A DNA stretch of 64,000 nt from JAXLYE01 sp046351595 (GTDB taxonomy: Bacteria; Myxococcota_A; Polyangia; Palsa-1104; JAEUJZ01), in the NCBI GenBank assembly GCA_046351595.1, contig JAXLYE010000004.1, positions 248,001 to 312,000 on the forward strand, in the 5' to 3' direction. This document shows positions 10,353-20,435 of this stretch, one piece after another; within the stretch, counting starts at the first letter, position 1, and the number at the start of each line of letters is the position of its first letter. Position numbers and translations under genes: made by a program. The notes beneath the pieces are model-generated. The model was not told the origin of the DNA, did no database searches, and saw only the letters and a list, made by a program, of their open reading frames with translations.

Positions 10353-11633
10353 TCACTGGTTGATCAGGATCGACAGGTTGTTGCCGTCGTCGTTGGTAAC
10401 GACGAGATCGAGCCTGGTGTCGCCGTTCACGTCCGCCATCGCCATGCTGCGCGGCAGCATCCCGACGCGGTAGACGCTGCTCGCGCCGAAGCCGCCGGCG
10501 CCGTCGCCCGACAGCACGCTGACGTCGTTGCTCTGCGCGTTGGCGGTGGCCAGATCGAGCAGCCCGTTCCCGTCGAAGTCCGCGACCACGAGGCCGACCG
10601 GCGCGGTGCCGGTGGCGATGTTGCGGGCCGGCGAGAAGCCGCTGCCCGCGCTGCGCAGGAAGACGCTGACGCTGTTGCTGAGCGCGTTGGCCGACAGGAC
10701 ATCGAGCCTGCCGTCGCGGTTCACGTCGACGACGGCCAGCGCCCGGGGCGCGCCGCCGGAGCTCAGCGCCGGGGCCGCGGTGAAGCCGCCGGCGCCGTTG
10801 CCGAGCAGCACGCTGACCGTGGCGCCGCCGTTGTTGGCCACCAGCAGATCCTGCTTGCCGTCGCCGTCGACGTCGCCGACCGCCACGGCGCGGGGATCGG
10901 TGCCGACCGGGACGCTCCGGGCCGTCCCGAAGCGGCCAGCGCCGTCGCCGAGCAGCACGCTGACGCTGCCATCGGCGAAGTTGACGGCGGCGAGGTCCGG
11001 CTTCTGGTCGGCGTTGAAGTCGCCCAGGGCCGCGCCGCGCGGGCCCGTGCCGACGGCGAAGTCCTTGGGCGCGCCGAAGCGGCCGGCGCCGTCGCCGAGC
11101 AGCACGCTGATCACCGTGAGATCGATGTAGCCGACCACGAGATCGAGCAGCCTGTCGCCGTTGAGATCCGCAGTGGCGACGAAGGCGGGCTTGTTGCCGA
11201 CGCTGAAGTTGACCGGCGCCGCGAAGCCGCCGGCGCCGTTGCCGAGCAGCACGCTGACGCTGCTGCTCTGGTTGTTGGCGACGACGAGGTCGGCCTTGCC
11301 GTCGCGGTTGAAGTCCGCCGCGGCCACGTAGTACGGGGCGCCGCCCGCGGTGATCGTGCCGCCGGACTGGAAGCGTCCGGACCCGGTCGGTCTGATGCAG
11401 CGGCCGCGCGAGGTGTCGCAGAACGGCGCCGAGGCCGTGCACTCCGCATCGCGCGTGCAGGCCATGCAGTCGAGGCACGGGCGCGCAAGGTCCGAGCCGG
11501 GCGTGCTCCCGTCCGTCGCCGGCAGCGCCGCGTCCGGGATCGGCAGGCCGCCGCCGCCGCCGGTGCTGCACGCGCACAGGAGCAGGGCGCCGAGGCCACC
11601 AATGCCACAGAGGGAAGGAATGGACTTTTTCAT
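10353..11633 (-). CDS. FG-GAP/VCBS-repeat lipoprotein
   Basis: The protein (426 aa) has a lipoprotein signal ending LLLCAC, then a short Cys-rich segment (residues about 45-75: CLDCMACTRDAEC...) and seven FG-GAP/VCBS repeats. Each repeat carries a calcium-loop-like core such as DVDGDGKQDLLVANN, DFNRDGKADLVV or DVNRDGRLDVL, followed by SVSVLLGDGAGGF. The expected fold is a seven-bladed integrin-like beta-propeller exposed on the outer membrane. AGGAAAGG precedes the ATG at a suitable distance. Its binding partner is unknown. Confidence 0.88.
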   Translation of the reverse strand: MKKSIPSLCGIGGLGALLLCACSTGGGGGLPIPDAALPATDGSTPGSDLARPCLDCMACTRDAECTASAPFCDTSRGRCIRPTGSGRFQSGGTITAGGAPYYVAAADFNRDGKADLVVANNQSSSVSVLLGNGAGGFAAPVNFSVGNKPAFVATADLNGDRLLDLVVGYIDLTVISVLLGDGAGRFGAPKDFAVGTGPRGAALGDFNADQKPDLAAVNFADGSVSVLLGDGAGRFGTARSVPVGTDPRAVAVGDVDGDGKQDLLVANNGGATVSVLLGNGAGGFTAAPALSSGGAPRALAVVDVNRDGRLDVLSANALSNSVSVFLRSAGSGFSPARNIATGTAPVGLVVADFDGNGLLDLATANAQSNDVSVLSGDGAGGFGASSVYRVGMLPRSMAMADVNGDTRLDLVVTNDDGNNLSILINQ

Positions 11634-11999
11634 CGAGCGTAGGCCTTTCCTGCGTGCCCGTCTGCCGCAGTCGGTTTGGGGCGGCGAGGTACGCGTACGG
11701 GTTCGTGAGCGCTTGGTAGCGCGATCGGCCGAGTGTTGGTGTCACTCTCTGGAGGGCGGGTGCGCGGGTTTTTCGCAGAAAAACTTTCGCAGCGGCTGCC
11801 TCCGACGGCGCAGCGCGGGCTGCGCGCGCCTCGGCAGCACGCATCGAGCGCCAAGGCGTCTGGCCCAGGAGGAAGAGAAGCAGGCGAGCCTGGGCCCGCA
11901 GTAACACCGCCACGCTCTCGCGGAGCTCAGGCTTGAGCAGCCTGCCTCCACGTCGAGGGGTCCTGCAGTCCCCCTACCCCGTGCGCATCCTGCGAGCGC
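11634..11999. other. 366-bp intergenic region without a supported gene
   Basis: Short frames here have no coding character. The stretch contains the leader and ribosome site of the FG-GAP lipoprotein gene. It also holds an inverted repeat GTTTTT-CGCAG-AAAAAC at 11768-11784 with a neighbouring second CTTTCGCAG copy. The T-run and hairpin could terminate transcription or mark a promoter-proximal site. I see no RNA gene. Confidence 0.5.
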
Positions 12000-12410
12000 T
12001 CAGCGGCCGATCCGCGCGCCCAGCTGCGGGCGCATCTCGTCGAGCCACCTGCGCGCCGTCTCCGCGTCGGAGAAGTGGCGTGTGGGTGCGGCGCGGCCGC
12101 TGAGCACGGCCACGGCGCCGTCGAACATGCGGTTGATCGTGCGCACCAGGAGGCCCGTCCCGAACGTCGCCACCGCCAGGACGCGCAGATCCCGCTCCGT
12201 GAACCAGCGGCTGATCCACTTGCGGCTCTCCGCGCTGGGCAGGCTGGCCTGCGTCAGGTCGAACAGCGCCAGGCAGTAGCCCTGCTCGGCGAGGACGCGA
12301 TCGAGACAGTCGTAGAGCGCCTGCGCCTGGGCGCGCTCGAGGACGCCGACGACTTGGACCAGGACCAGATCGGTGACGACTTGTGCCCGATGAGCGCCTG
12401 ACGAAACCAT
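12000..12410 (-). CDS. STAS/SEC14-like small regulatory protein
   Basis: The 136-residue protein has an alternating strand/helix pattern: VTDLVLVQVVGVLERAQAQALY, then CLALFDLTQASLPSAESRKW. This resembles the SpoIIAA-like (STAS) fold that is common and little studied in myxobacteria. No conserved phosphorylation serine can be assigned with certainty. It ends with a second half (HFSDAETARRWLDEM) often seen in these proteins. Neighbours are an NmrA-like gene upstream on the same strand (72 bp gap) and the FG-GAP lipoprotein. Function unknown. Confidence 0.55.
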   Translation of the reverse strand: MVSSGAHRAQVVTDLVLVQVVGVLERAQAQALYDCLDRVLAEQGYCLALFDLTQASLPSAESRKWISRWFTERDLRVLAVATFGTGLLVRTINRMFDGAVAVLSGRAAPTRHFSDAETARRWLDEMRPQLGARIGR

Positions 12411-12482
12411 GATCGATCATCGCACGTTGGCTGCGCCCGTGCACGGCAGGCGCGAGAAAGAGCCCCTCGCACAGATGCACCG

Positions 12483-13337
12483 CTACCGCCAGGAAGCCGC
12501 CTGATCGCGGACATACTCGCGCAGCGGGCGGCCGGGTCGCCCGAGCAGGCGCTCCAGCGTCGGGTCCACAGACTCCGCCTGGCCAAAGCGCAGGCCGAGG
12601 TGGAGCGCCAGCATCACGGCGATCTGCGCGGCCGCGAGCCCGCGCCGCCGCAGGTGCGCGAGGTAACCGAGCACGCTCGCCGGCTCATAGCGGATGCGCC
12701 GCCCGAGCCGCTCGGACAAGAGCTCCGCGACCTCGGCGAACGACAGCGAGGCCGGACCCGTCAGCGTATACGCCTGGCCCTGGTGCGGGCCCGGATCCAC
12801 GAGCGCCTGGGCCGCGACCTCGGCGATGTCTCGCACGTCGATGAACGCGACCCGGCCCGCGCCCGCCGGCACATACAGCCGCGAATCTTCGATGAGGTCG
12901 CGCGCGTAGGAGTCCTGCAGGTTCTGCGCGAAGAACCCCGGGCGCAAGATCGTCCACGTCCCAGGCCCCGCACAGAGCTGCTGCTCGACGGTGTGGTGCG
13001 GCAGCAGCGGGTTGCTGCCAGCCCCTTGCACGGACAGGAATACGACGTGGCGCACCCCCTCGGCGCGCGCCACAGCGAGGAACGGAAGCAGCGTGCGGCG
13101 CACCGCGGCGATCGCCGGCGGCCGCATCAGGAACAGCGCCGAGCAGCCGCTGACCGCGGGCGCAAAGGTCGCGGGGTCGAAGAAGTCCAGCTTCACCGCG
13201 GGTCCGCTGCCCGACGCCGTCAGGCGCTCCGGGCTGGTGCCTGCGGCGCGCACTCGCGCTCCGCGCTGCTGCAGCGCGTGGACCACCGCGCTGCCGACGT
13301 TGCCGCTCGCTCCGGTCACCAGGATGCCGTCGGCCAT
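12483..13337 (-). CDS. NmrA-like NAD(P)-binding protein (atypical SDR)
   Basis: The protein (284 aa) opens with the dinucleotide-binding motif ILVTGASGNVGSAVV (GxxGxxG) and an Arg-rich turn after beta-2 (GARVRAAGTSPERL) suggesting NADP(H). Later blocks (VVFLSVQGAG, TILRPGFFAQNL, YVPAGAGRVAFIDVRDIAEVAA) are typical of the NmrA/HSCARG and YtfG-like quinone oxidoreductase group of atypical short-chain dehydrogenases. The catalytic YxxxK is absent, as is usual for this subgroup. It could be a redox-sensing regulator or an NAD(P)H:quinone reductase. Confidence 0.8.
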   Translation of the reverse strand: MADGILVTGASGNVGSAVVHALQQRGARVRAAGTSPERLTASGSGPAVKLDFFDPATFAPAVSGCSALFLMRPPAIAAVRRTLLPFLAVARAEGVRHVVFLSVQGAGSNPLLPHHTVEQQLCAGPGTWTILRPGFFAQNLQDSYARDLIEDSRLYVPAGAGRVAFIDVRDIAEVAAQALVDPGPHQGQAYTLTGPASLSFAEVAELLSERLGRRIRYEPASVLGYLAHLRRRGLAAAQIAVMLALHLGLRFGQAESVDPTLERLLGRPGRPLREYVRDQAASWR

Positions 13338-13481
13338 CGCGCCTCCTCTGCCTGCCTGGCCTGAGGATAACTCCGGTCGTCACGGACCGGATCGGTTTTG
13401 CGGTCCTTTAGGGTGCTCCGTCTTGCGACTCGTCGCGCTGCCTGCGCCGCCACCGGCTGAGACTCCAGGCCGGTGTGCGGA

Positions 13482-14678
13482 CTACTGGGTGACGCCGTGG
13501 GGCAGCAGGAGCCAGTAGCGCCCTTCGCCGCCCATGCGCCCGCCGAGCGCTGCGGCGGCCGCGTCGTCGCCCCAGTAGATGTCGCCGCGCACGGCCCCCA
13601 GGATGCCGCTGCCGGTGTCTTGCGCGACGAGCAGGTGCTGCCACGGCGAGGTGCCGGGCGCGCTCTTGTGCGGCGCTCTCGTGTCGACCCAGATCGGCGT
13701 GCCGTGTGCGATGAACGCGCGGTCGATCGCCAGCGAGCGGCGCGGCGTGAGGACGACGCCCTGCGACCCGACGGCGCCCGGCAGCGGGGACTCCTTGAAG
13801 AACACGAACGAGTGGTTCTGGTCGGCGATCTCGTCGAACCGGCCCGGGTTGTCGGCGAACCACTTGCGGATGCCCGACATCGTGCCGTTGTAGGCGCCCC
13901 CAAGGAAGCCTCTCTCTTTGAGCACGCCGCCGACGCCGCGGTACTTGTGACCGTTCTTACCGTCGAACCCGAGCCAGACCGTGGTGCCGTCGTCCATCAC
14001 CGCTCTTGCGGAGCCTTCGATCTGCGCGAAAAGGACGTCGACCGGATCGTCGGCGTACAGGATCTCGAGCTTCTGCGGCATAAGCGCTCCCTGGCGGAGC
14101 TCGGCGCGCGTGAGGTAGGGAACGATGTTGCCCTTGTCGTCGTGGCGCCCCCAGATCCGGCGGCCGTGCGCGTCGCGGATGAACTGCGAGAGATCGACCA
14201 TCACGAGGTCCGCGGGACGCCCGAGGATCGGCACCGTGTACTTGCCGCCCTTCTTGCGCGACGCGTGGATCTCCTGCACGAAGTAGCCGGTGAGCTTGCC
14301 GACGGGGCCGGCCCTGCCGGCGGCTTGCCACGGCGTGAACTCGGACTCGAAGAACTCGCGCGCGGCCTTGCTGTCGCCGGGTCTGAGCTTGCTCGCGCGG
14401 TCGCAGGCGCGGCGCCACTGCCTCGCCCTGCCGCCGTGGCCGTCGGCGCCGACGGGGTCCTCGTCCTTCAGCTCGGCGAGCTTGGCGCACGAGGCGATGA
14501 GCGCGGGCACCGCTTCGTGGTGCTGGTCCTCCGCCCAGCCGGGCAGCTCGCCCCACGCCACCCGGGTCAGCCTGAGCTCATCGTGCGCGGGCGTCTTCTC
14601 GACGGTCTCATCGCCGCACTCGTGCGCTTCCGCGGTCGCACAGGCGCAGAGCAGGGCCACTAACAGGAGCTGCCGCAT
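13482..14678 (-). CDS. MltA-type lytic transglycosylase
   Basis: The chosen start (ATG 14678) gives a 398-residue protein with a signal peptide MRQLLLVALLCACATAEA; a longer frame to 14891 lacks support. The body matches the MltA family: a first barrel-like domain with FFESEFTPW and GKLTGYFVQEIHAS, and a C-terminal 3D-type domain with AQDTGSGILGAVRGDIYWG. In MltA the aspartate of the last block is catalytic, and it is present here. The enzyme would cleave peptidoglycan glycan strands, giving 1,6-anhydro ends. In E. coli MltA is an outer-membrane lipoprotein; here a CAC near the signal end might be a lipobox. Confidence 0.85.
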   Translation of the reverse strand: MRQLLLVALLCACATAEAHECGDETVEKTPAHDELRLTRVAWGELPGWAEDQHHEAVPALIASCAKLAELKDEDPVGADGHGGRARQWRRACDRASKLRPGDSKAAREFFESEFTPWQAAGRAGPVGKLTGYFVQEIHASRKKGGKYTVPILGRPADLVMVDLSQFIRDAHGRRIWGRHDDKGNIVPYLTRAELRQGALMPQKLEILYADDPVDVLFAQIEGSARAVMDDGTTVWLGFDGKNGHKYRGVGGVLKERGFLGGAYNGTMSGIRKWFADNPGRFDEIADQNHSFVFFKESPLPGAVGSQGVVLTPRRSLAIDRAFIAHGTPIWVDTRAPHKSAPGTSPWQHLLVAQDTGSGILGAVRGDIYWGDDAAAAALGGRMGGEGRYWLLLPHGVTQ

Positions 14679-14848
14679 GGCATGACGATGACAACGCCCG
14701 AGCCGCGAGGCAACGATCATCGCGCGCAGGCTTGGGCATCGAGCCAGCAGCCTGCGTTCGATCCGCTTCCCTCTGTAGTTTGGGGCCTGCCCGGCTCGTG
14801 AACCGTTCCCTGCCCCAACTCCGCGTTCTGCAAGCACATCGCGCCGGT

Positions 14849-14877
14849 GTCGGAACGTTTGGCGCCGGCGTTCCGAC
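14849..14877. repeat. Inverted repeat at the breakpoint of the truncated kinase
   Basis: Two 9-bp arms, GTCGGAACG (14849-14857) and CGTTCCGAC (14869-14877), enclose 11 bp. They lie within 15 bp of the point where kinase homology starts. This could be a terminator-like hairpin, an operator, or a scar of the deletion. Confidence 0.5.
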
Positions 14878-14890
14878 GGTGAATCGGGCA

Positions 14891-15784
<894 letters not shown>

Positions 15785-15863
15785 GCTCGGCAGCGCGCCG
15801 CCGCTCGCCCGCCGCGCGTCGCGGTTGAGCCGCGCGCCGGCTTCACGGTACCATCGGACGGCC

Positions 15864-16214
15864 ATGACTGAAGCTCAGGGCTGCGCCCTCCTCAAGCAGC
15901 ACTTCGTTGCCGCCGGTTACGACATCACCGACAACTACCCCTTCAGCGAGCAGGGAGTCACCTTCTCGATCGACGGGTTCGATCCGGTGCGCCGCGTCGG
16001 CTATGAGTACATCACCACGTCGGCCGGCGATCGCGAGGACGTGCACCCCGGCATCGTCGCGGCGCTGGAGCACCGCATGACGCGCGGCGAGCTGTTCCTC
16101 CTGCTCATCGACGAGCGCGAGGTGCTGAGCGCCGCGGATCTGGCGTCGGCCGCCGAGCACTTCCTCAAGCGCGTCACTGTCGAGCGGGCCGAGCGGAAGG
16201 ACAAGGCCACCTGA
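15864..16214 (+). CDS. Conserved-looking small protein, unknown; first gene of the radical SAM operon
   Basis: This 116-residue protein starts at ATG 15864; the frame extends a little further upstream without support. It has no recognisable domain. It is an alternating alpha/beta protein (CALLKQHFVAAGYDI; FDPVRRVGYEYIT; GELFLLLIDERE; ADLASAAEHFLKR), charged and soluble, with no signal peptide. Its stop codon overlaps the start of the next gene by one base (TGATG), so translation is probably coupled. It heads a run of seven same-strand genes reaching 22994. Function is unknown. Confidence 0.65.
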   Translation: MTEAQGCALLKQHFVAAGYDITDNYPFSEQGVTFSIDGFDPVRRVGYEYITTSAGDREDVHPGIVAALEHRMTRGELFLLLIDEREVLSAADLASAAEHFLKRVTVERAERKDKAT

Positions 16215-17545
16215 TGTCCGGGTCGCAGTCGGCCAGCCGCTTTGTCGAAGAGGCGCAGCGCCTGCGCAACGAGTACGGGCGCACGCTCGCGGAGATCGAG
16301 CAGGTGCGCGGCGACAGCCAGGCGCAGCTCGCGGACATGGAGCGGCGCACCGCGGCCGCGCTCGACGAGCTGGTGGCGGTGCTCTTGCCGGAGCTGTCGC
16401 CGCAGGCGCTGCAGCGCGCGGTGCAGCTCACCGGCTACACGACGCTCTTGCAGAACGATCCGGCGCCGCGCATGGCGCAGGCGCGCAGGCAGCTGGAGGC
16501 GCGCATCGCCGAGATCGAGGCGGACCGCCGCTACCGCGACCGGCTGCTCCTGCGCGCGCCGCGCATCGGCATGCTGGTGCGCGACGTCGCAGAGCTCGAG
16601 GAGTTCCGGGCGCCGCTGGCGGAGCTGCGCGACAAGATGCAGCACCCGCGCCTCGAGCGGCTGCTGCTGTCGGGCTACGGCACCGACAAGTACGAGGTCG
16701 GCTTCTGGCGCCTCAGCTACTACCAGGACTGGAAGGCCGCGGACGAGATCGTCGCGCGCTTCCCCGCCGGCAAGAGCTTCGACGACCTGTGCTCCGAGTA
16801 CCTGAACGCGAGCAGCACCATCGCCGTCTACGACGCCAAGCTGCAGAAGCTGCGCGACGAGATCCGCGCCGGTGAGCAGCTCGAAGAGGAGCACGCCACC
16901 AAGCAGGCGCAGATCAAGGACCTGCCGCAGATCTTCCTCAAGAGCGCGCGCGAGCAGCTCACCGCGTACCTGCGTGATCTCGATCTGGTGTCCATAGGCG
17001 ATCGCCTATCCTTCGACCCGCAGCTCGAGGGCCTGGCCAAGCGCTACTTCGGCCTGCGCAAGCAGCTCGAGTACCTGCGCCAGACCGAGAAGCACCTGAT
17101 CGAGAACTCGCGCGCCGCGGTGCTGCAGACCCTGTCGGCCATGGACCGCGACCTCAACAAGTACCGCCGCGCGAAGTACTCGGGCACGTCGCTGCCGTCG
17201 GCGCGCTTCGATCGGCTGCGGCAGTGGCAGCAGCGCCACCAGCGCTACCGCGGCCAGATCGACCGCTACCAGGACACGCGCTACACGATCGTCTCGTTCA
17301 ACCAGTACGACTACGGCCGGCTGGACGAGGACTTCCTGTGGTGGGATCTGATCACGCGCGGTCGACTGAACGGTCAGTACATCGACGAGGTCTCGCACTT
17401 CCACTCCAGCCACCCGGGGTACCGCTACCACGCGCCGCCCGACCTGCTCCACGACGACGCGTACCTGAGCCAGGCCGAGGCGCGGGCCGCGGCCGCACGG
17501 GCGCACGCGCAGGACGCTCGGCAGCTCGAGCACGACATCTCGTAG
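16214..17545 (+). CDS. Coiled-coil protein, unknown; radical SAM operon
   Basis: The protein (443 aa) is mainly alpha-helical, with long heptad-like stretches at about 10-60, 90-150 and 195-320 (for example KLQKLRDEIRAGEQLEEEHATKQAQ). The last 90 residues are rich in Tyr, Asp and His (YTIVSFNQYDYGRLDEDFLWWDL, HFHSSHPGYRYH) and look like a folded C-terminal domain. There is no signal peptide or membrane segment. It could be a scaffold for the enzymes encoded downstream. No known family is recognised. Confidence 0.7.
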   Translation: MSGSQSASRFVEEAQRLRNEYGRTLAEIEQVRGDSQAQLADMERRTAAALDELVAVLLPELSPQALQRAVQLTGYTTLLQNDPAPRMAQARRQLEARIAEIEADRRYRDRLLLRAPRIGMLVRDVAELEEFRAPLAELRDKMQHPRLERLLLSGYGTDKYEVGFWRLSYYQDWKAADEIVARFPAGKSFDDLCSEYLNASSTIAVYDAKLQKLRDEIRAGEQLEEEHATKQAQIKDLPQIFLKSAREQLTAYLRDLDLVSIGDRLSFDPQLEGLAKRYFGLRKQLEYLRQTEKHLIENSRAAVLQTLSAMDRDLNKYRRAKYSGTSLPSARFDRLRQWQQRHQRYRGQIDRYQDTRYTIVSFNQYDYGRLDEDFLWWDLITRGRLNGQYIDEVSHFHSSHPGYRYHAPPDLLHDDAYLSQAEARAAAARAHAQDARQLEHDIS

Positions 17546-17572
17546 GCGCAGCAGCTTTCGACGGAGCGGGCG

Positions 17573-19285
17573 ATGGCACAGACGCTGCGCATTGTGAACT
17601 ACGCGGTCAACGGCTCGGGCACCGGGCACCTGACGCGGCTGGTGGCGGTGAACCGCTGGCTGCGGCGCTACGCGCAGGCGCTGCAGCTGCGCGCCGAGAT
17701 CTACTTTCTGACCTCGAGCGAGGCCGACAGCCTGCTGTTCCACGAGGGCTTCGCCTCGTTCAAGATGCCGTCGAAGACCGCGGTCAGCGACGCCGGCATC
17801 GACAAGCTCACGTACCTGGCGATGGCCAAGCAGTGGGTGTGGCACTCGCTGGCGCTCTTGCGCCCGGACCTGCTGGTGGTCGACACGTTCCCGAGCGGCA
17901 GCTTCGGCGAGCTCTTGTCGGCGCTGGACCTGTGCCGGCACAAGGCGTTCATCCACCGCCCGGTGAAGGAGGAGTTCGCGAGCCGCCCCGACTTCCAGGC
18001 GATGCTGCCGCTGTACGACCTGATCGTCGTGCCCGAGCATGGGGCCGGGCATGGGGCCGGGCCCGGAGCCGCGAGCGGGGCGCGCAAGCCGCAGACCGAG
18101 CGCGGCCTGCGCCACGTCGGCCCGGTGATGGTGCGCGAGCGCGGCGAGCTGTGGCGCCGCGACGAGGTGCGCGCGCACTTCGGCGTGCCGGACGGCTCGC
18201 TGCTGGTCTACGTCTCGGCGGGCGGCGGCGGCGACCCCGGGGCCGAGGCGCAGCTGCACGCGGTCTGCTCAGTGCTGCTCTTGGAGCCGGGGCTGCACCT
18301 TCTGGTCGGCGCGGGCCCGCTGTACCGCGGCCGCCCGCTGTTCGGTCCGCGCATCGCGTGGCAGACGCAGGCCGGCGCCGCCGAGCTTTTGGGCGGCTGC
18401 GATCTGGCGGTGTGCGCGGCCGGGTACAACTCGTACAACGAGCTGATGCTGGCCGGCGTGCCGACGATCTTCCTGCCGCAGGAGAAGGTCGCGGACGAGC
18501 AGGATCGGCGCGCCGAGACCGCGGAGCAGGCCGGCGCCGCGATCTGCCTGCGCACGCCGCTGCCGTCGGGCCCGCGCGATCGGGTGCAGCCAGGCGCCGA
18601 GACGCCGTTTGCGCGCGAGCTGCGCGCGGCGCTCGGCCGCTTCCGCGATCCCGCGGTGCGCGATCAGGCGCGGCAGGCGGCGATGCGCCTGGCGCCGCGC
18701 AGCCACGCGCGTGACGCCGCGGCCGCGCTGCTCGGGCTGCTCGTGCCGGCGCACCAGGTCGAGGCCGCGGTGGCCGCGGTCACCGACGAGCTTCTAGCGA
18801 CGCTGCGCGAGTCCGGCACGCCGTTCGAGCAGGCCACGGAGCTTCTGCACGCGCTGGTGCCACACAGCACCTCCGGGCCGCACCGCGAGGCGCTGGCGCA
18901 GGCCGCGAGCGCGGTGCAGGAGCTTCTGCAGTTCGCGCGCGCGCAGCAGATCCCCTTCGGATCGCTGGTCCGTCTGGTGCGGCTGTGCGCGCACAAGCTC
19001 GGCGCCGGCGAGGTGCAGGAGCGCGTCGCGGCGCTGCGCCAGATCCTGTCCGCGCTGGTGCCGTTCTCGGACTGGCCGGGGGCGCTGACGTTCGTCAAGC
19101 TCCTGGTCAGCGAGCGCCAGCTCTCACCATCGCTGGCCGCGGCGCAGATCGAGGACTTTCTGATCGCCCGCCGCGCGCAGGGCGAAGACCTGTACCGTGT
19201 CGTCGCGCGCCTGTCCGCGGCGCACGGCGGCGACGCCCAGTTCACCTCGAACCGCGACCTGCTCGCGGCGGCGCGGGGGGCCTGA
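17573..19285 (+). CDS. GT-B glycosyltransferase (MurG/GT28-like) with helical C-terminal extension
   Basis: Residues 1-370 read as a GT-B enzyme: an N-terminal Rossmann domain with the NGSGTGHLTR loop (like GxGGH in MurG) and a nucleotide-sugar-binding C-lobe with CAAGYNSYNELMLAGVPTIFLPQ from residue 281. The final 200 residues are a helical domain not usual for GT28 enzymes. The loop at 18038-18066 contains a 12-bp tandem repeat coding for HGAGHGAGPG between the two lobes. GGAGCGGG precedes the ATG. The gene sits between the coiled-coil protein and three radical SAM genes, with only 4 nt to the next start. It probably glycosylates the product of this pathway; donor and acceptor are unknown. 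Confidence 0.75.
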   Translation: MAQTLRIVNYAVNGSGTGHLTRLVAVNRWLRRYAQALQLRAEIYFLTSSEADSLLFHEGFASFKMPSKTAVSDAGIDKLTYLAMAKQWVWHSLALLRPDLLVVDTFPSGSFGELLSALDLCRHKAFIHRPVKEEFASRPDFQAMLPLYDLIVVPEHGAGHGAGPGAASGARKPQTERGLRHVGPVMVRERGELWRRDEVRAHFGVPDGSLLVYVSAGGGGDPGAEAQLHAVCSVLLLEPGLHLLVGAGPLYRGRPLFGPRIAWQTQAGAAELLGGCDLAVCAAGYNSYNELMLAGVPTIFLPQEKVADEQDRRAETAEQAGAAICLRTPLPSGPRDRVQPGAETPFARELRAALGRFRDPAVRDQARQAAMRLAPRSHARDAAAALLGLLVPAHQVEAAVAAVTDELLATLRESGTPFEQATELLHALVPHSTSGPHREALAQAASAVQELLQFARAQQIPFGSLVRLVRLCAHKLGAGEVQERVAALRQILSALVPFSDWPGALTFVKLLVSERQLSPSLAAAQIEDFLIARRAQGEDLYRVVARLSAAHGGDAQFTSNRDLLAAARGA

Positions 19286-19289
19286 GCCG

Positions 19290-20435
19290 ATGGCCAAGCG
19301 CGTCGATCCGCGGCTGCAAGGCATGCACCTGGGGCGCCCGCTCGCCGGGCCCGAGACCCTGCACATCGACGTCACCAACGGCTGCAACACCAACTGCGTG
19401 ACGTGCTGGGACCACTCGCCGCTCTTGCACAGCGCGCGGCCGCTCGTATGGAAGCGGCAGCAGATCGACGCGGGCGCGGTCGCGGATCTGCTGAACGACG
19501 TGGCCGAGCTGGGCGGGCTGCGCGCGGTGATCCTGTCGGGCATGGGCGAGCCGTTCACGCACCCCGACATCTACTCGATGATCGCCGAGGTGAAGCGCCG
19601 CGGCCTGCACCTCACGATCATCACCAACCTGGTCGCGGCCGACGAGCAGAAGATCCTCGAGCTCGGCGTCGATCAGCTGCTCATCGGCCTGCACGGCGCG
19701 TCCGAGGCGTCCTACCGCGCCTTCCACCCGAGCTTCGTGCGCGACGAGTGGAGCCGCGTGCGGCGCATGCTGGCGGCGTTCCGCGCGGCCGGGCGCGGGT
19801 TCAAGCACGTGCACGTGATCTGCCGGACCAACGCGCACGAGCTCGTCGACATGGTGCGCCTGGGGCACGAGTCGGCGGCCGAGCAGGTAAACTTCAAGCT
19901 CGCCAGCCTGCGCGACGGCACCGAGCGGATCGGCCTCACGCTCGAGCAGCGGCGCGCGCTCCTTACCGGCGGCTTCGCTGCGGCGGTCGCCGAGGCCGAG
20001 CGCCTCGGGGTCGCGACCAACCTGGACGTCTTCGGCGCGCAGCTCCGCGCCGGCGGCGACGACACCGCGTCGATCGAGGACGTCGGCTGCTTCATCGGCT
20101 ACGCCTACAGCCGCGTGCTGGTCGACGGCACGGTGCTGTACTGCTGCAACGCCGAGGTGCGCGTCGGCTCGCTCGACACGCACTCGTTCGCCGAGCTGTG
20201 GGATGGGCCGGAGTGGAACGCGCTGCGCGCGCGCATGCGCCGCGGCGACTACTTCGACTCGTGCCGGCAGTGCGGGAAGTTCAACCAGAACGTGCAGCTG
20301 TCGCGCCGCTTCGAGCAGGTCTACGGGACCGAGCGCCTGCTCACGGTGACCGGGCGCGCGCGCCGGCATGACGCCGCGGTCGCCGGCCCGCAGACCCCCG
20401 CGCTCGGCGACGGCAGCGACGGAGCAGCCCGGTGA
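19290..20435 (+). CDS. Radical SAM/SPASM-like enzyme (first of three)
   Basis: The chosen start (ATG 19290) lies 4 nt after the previous stop. The 381-residue protein carries the radical SAM cluster motif CNTNCVTC near residue 31, the GGE-like strand as LSGMGEPFTH, and later segments of the AdoMet barrel. The C-terminus has a SPASM-like set of cysteines: GCFIGY, LYCCNAEVRVGSL and SCRQCGKFNQN, which would bind auxiliary Fe-S clusters. SPASM enzymes usually act on peptides or proteins (PqqE, AnSME, mycofactocin MftC), and some on other substrates. Its reaction cannot be predicted. The 3' end overlaps the next start by 4 nt (GTGA). Confidence 0.85.
   Translation: MAKRVDPRLQGMHLGRPLAGPETLHIDVTNGCNTNCVTCWDHSPLLHSARPLVWKRQQIDAGAVADLLNDVAELGGLRAVILSGMGEPFTHPDIYSMIAEVKRRGLHLTIITNLVAADEQKILELGVDQLLIGLHGASEASYRAFHPSFVRDEWSRVRRMLAAFRAAGRGFKHVHVICRTNAHELVDMVRLGHESAAEQVNFKLASLRDGTERIGLTLEQRRALLTGGFAAAVAEAERLGVATNLDVFGAQLRAGGDDTASIEDVGCFIGYAYSRVLVDGTVLYCCNAEVRVGSLDTHSFAELWDGPEWNALRARMRRGDYFDSCRQCGKFNQNVQLSRRFEQVYGTERLLTVTGRARRHDAAVAGPQTPALGDGSDGAAR

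Noticed and set aside
15970..15990. tRNA T-loop-like GGTTCGATCC
   Set aside because: It lies inside a coding sequence and no cloverleaf can be built around it.
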